DNA of 6,396 nt from positions 1 to 6,396 of the forward strand of contig CALFBL010000176.1 of assembly GCA_937951695.1 (NCBI GenBank), written 5' to 3'. Positions 6,238 to 6,396 of the stretch are shown here, piece by piece. The stretch's first letter is position 1; every line of letters starts with the position of its first letter. Source of the stretch: an uncultured Granulosicoccaceae bacterium. Its GTDB lineage: Bacteria; Pseudomonadota; Gammaproteobacteria; Granulosicoccales; Granulosicoccaceae. A program made the position numbers and the translations under genes. The notes beneath the pieces were generated by a model. It searched no databases and was not told the origin of the DNA. It worked only from the letters and a program-made list of their open reading frames with translations.

Positions 6238-6396
6238 AACCGGCGGGCCTGCCGTGCACGAGATTGGAACAAGGCTAATCGCTCCTCTCGCAGCAACCAG
6301 TTGTCGATAAGCCAATGCACCACGATGCCGATAACGGTGGTGATAACCAATGAGACAACGATAAAGCCCCAAGCGTACAGCGCGGTGGCGGGCAGT
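6234..6396 (-). CDS. C-terminal part of a membrane protein (N-terminus beyond right edge)
   Basis: 53 residues plus a TGA stop are visible, reading in from the right edge. They contain one clear transmembrane helix (about residues 9-30, from WGFIVVSLVITTVIGIVVHW to LI), then a charged amphipathic tail starting DNWLLREERLALF and ending in basic QSRARQARRL. The Arg-rich end suggests that the C-terminus lies in the cytoplasm. The family cannot be named from this fragment. Its stop overlaps the GTG of the 97-aa gene by four bases, so the two are probably translated together. Confidence 0.62.
   Translation of the reverse strand, partial: LPATALYAWGFIVVSLVITTVIGIVVHWLIDNWLLREERLALFQSRARQARRL

Noticed and set aside
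6238..6372. Upstream extension of the 97-aa gene
   Set aside because: Overlaps a transmembrane segment in another frame and reads as His/Arg/Tyr-rich out-of-frame sequence.
1..6396. CRISPR array, tRNA, insertion sequence or phage remnants
   Set aside because: No regularly spaced repeats, cloverleaf-like sequence, transposase motif or long terminal inverted repeats were seen.

Overview
The window reads as a chromosomal segment of a gammaproteobacterium, possibly a marine or environmental lineage. The reasons are a RecQ helicase with the full Enterobacteria-type layout (helicase, zinc/RQC, HRDC; 608 aa), a DUF3581 protein (a family I know only from Gammaproteobacteria), moderate GC content and dense gene packing with 4-bp start/stop overlaps. 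No tRNA, rRNA, insertion sequence, phage gene or CRISPR array was seen.

Left third (1-2591, minus strand): three tightly coupled genes for exported proteins, read from right to left. The first (2591-1884) resembles the small N2/N3 domains of copper amine oxidases. The second (1887-538) resembles the large catalytic domain, but the cofactor tyrosine and all three copper-ligand histidines appear to be replaced. The third (541 to beyond the left edge) is a second catalytic-domain relative. It keeps the presumed catalytic aspartate and a tyrosine at the cofactor position, and is cut just after that tyrosine. The genes are joined by ATGA and GTGA overlaps. This split and partly degenerate amine-oxidase-like operon is the most unusual content of the window. 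The family assignment rests on motif alignment made by eye and from memory.

Middle (2592-4086): a short divergent promoter region, then two plus-strand genes with one base between them: a gamma-glutamylcyclotransferase-like protein and the DUF3581 protein. A 100-bp gap follows, holding a candidate sigma70 promoter whose -10 element lies inside a perfect 5-bp inverted repeat.

Right part (4087-6396): recQ on the plus strand, converging with two minus-strand genes. These are the C-terminus of a membrane protein (enters from the right edge) and an unrecognised 97-aa protein, again joined by a GTGA overlap. Only 30 bp separate the recQ stop from the end of the small gene.

The three gene groups show no obvious functional link to each other.
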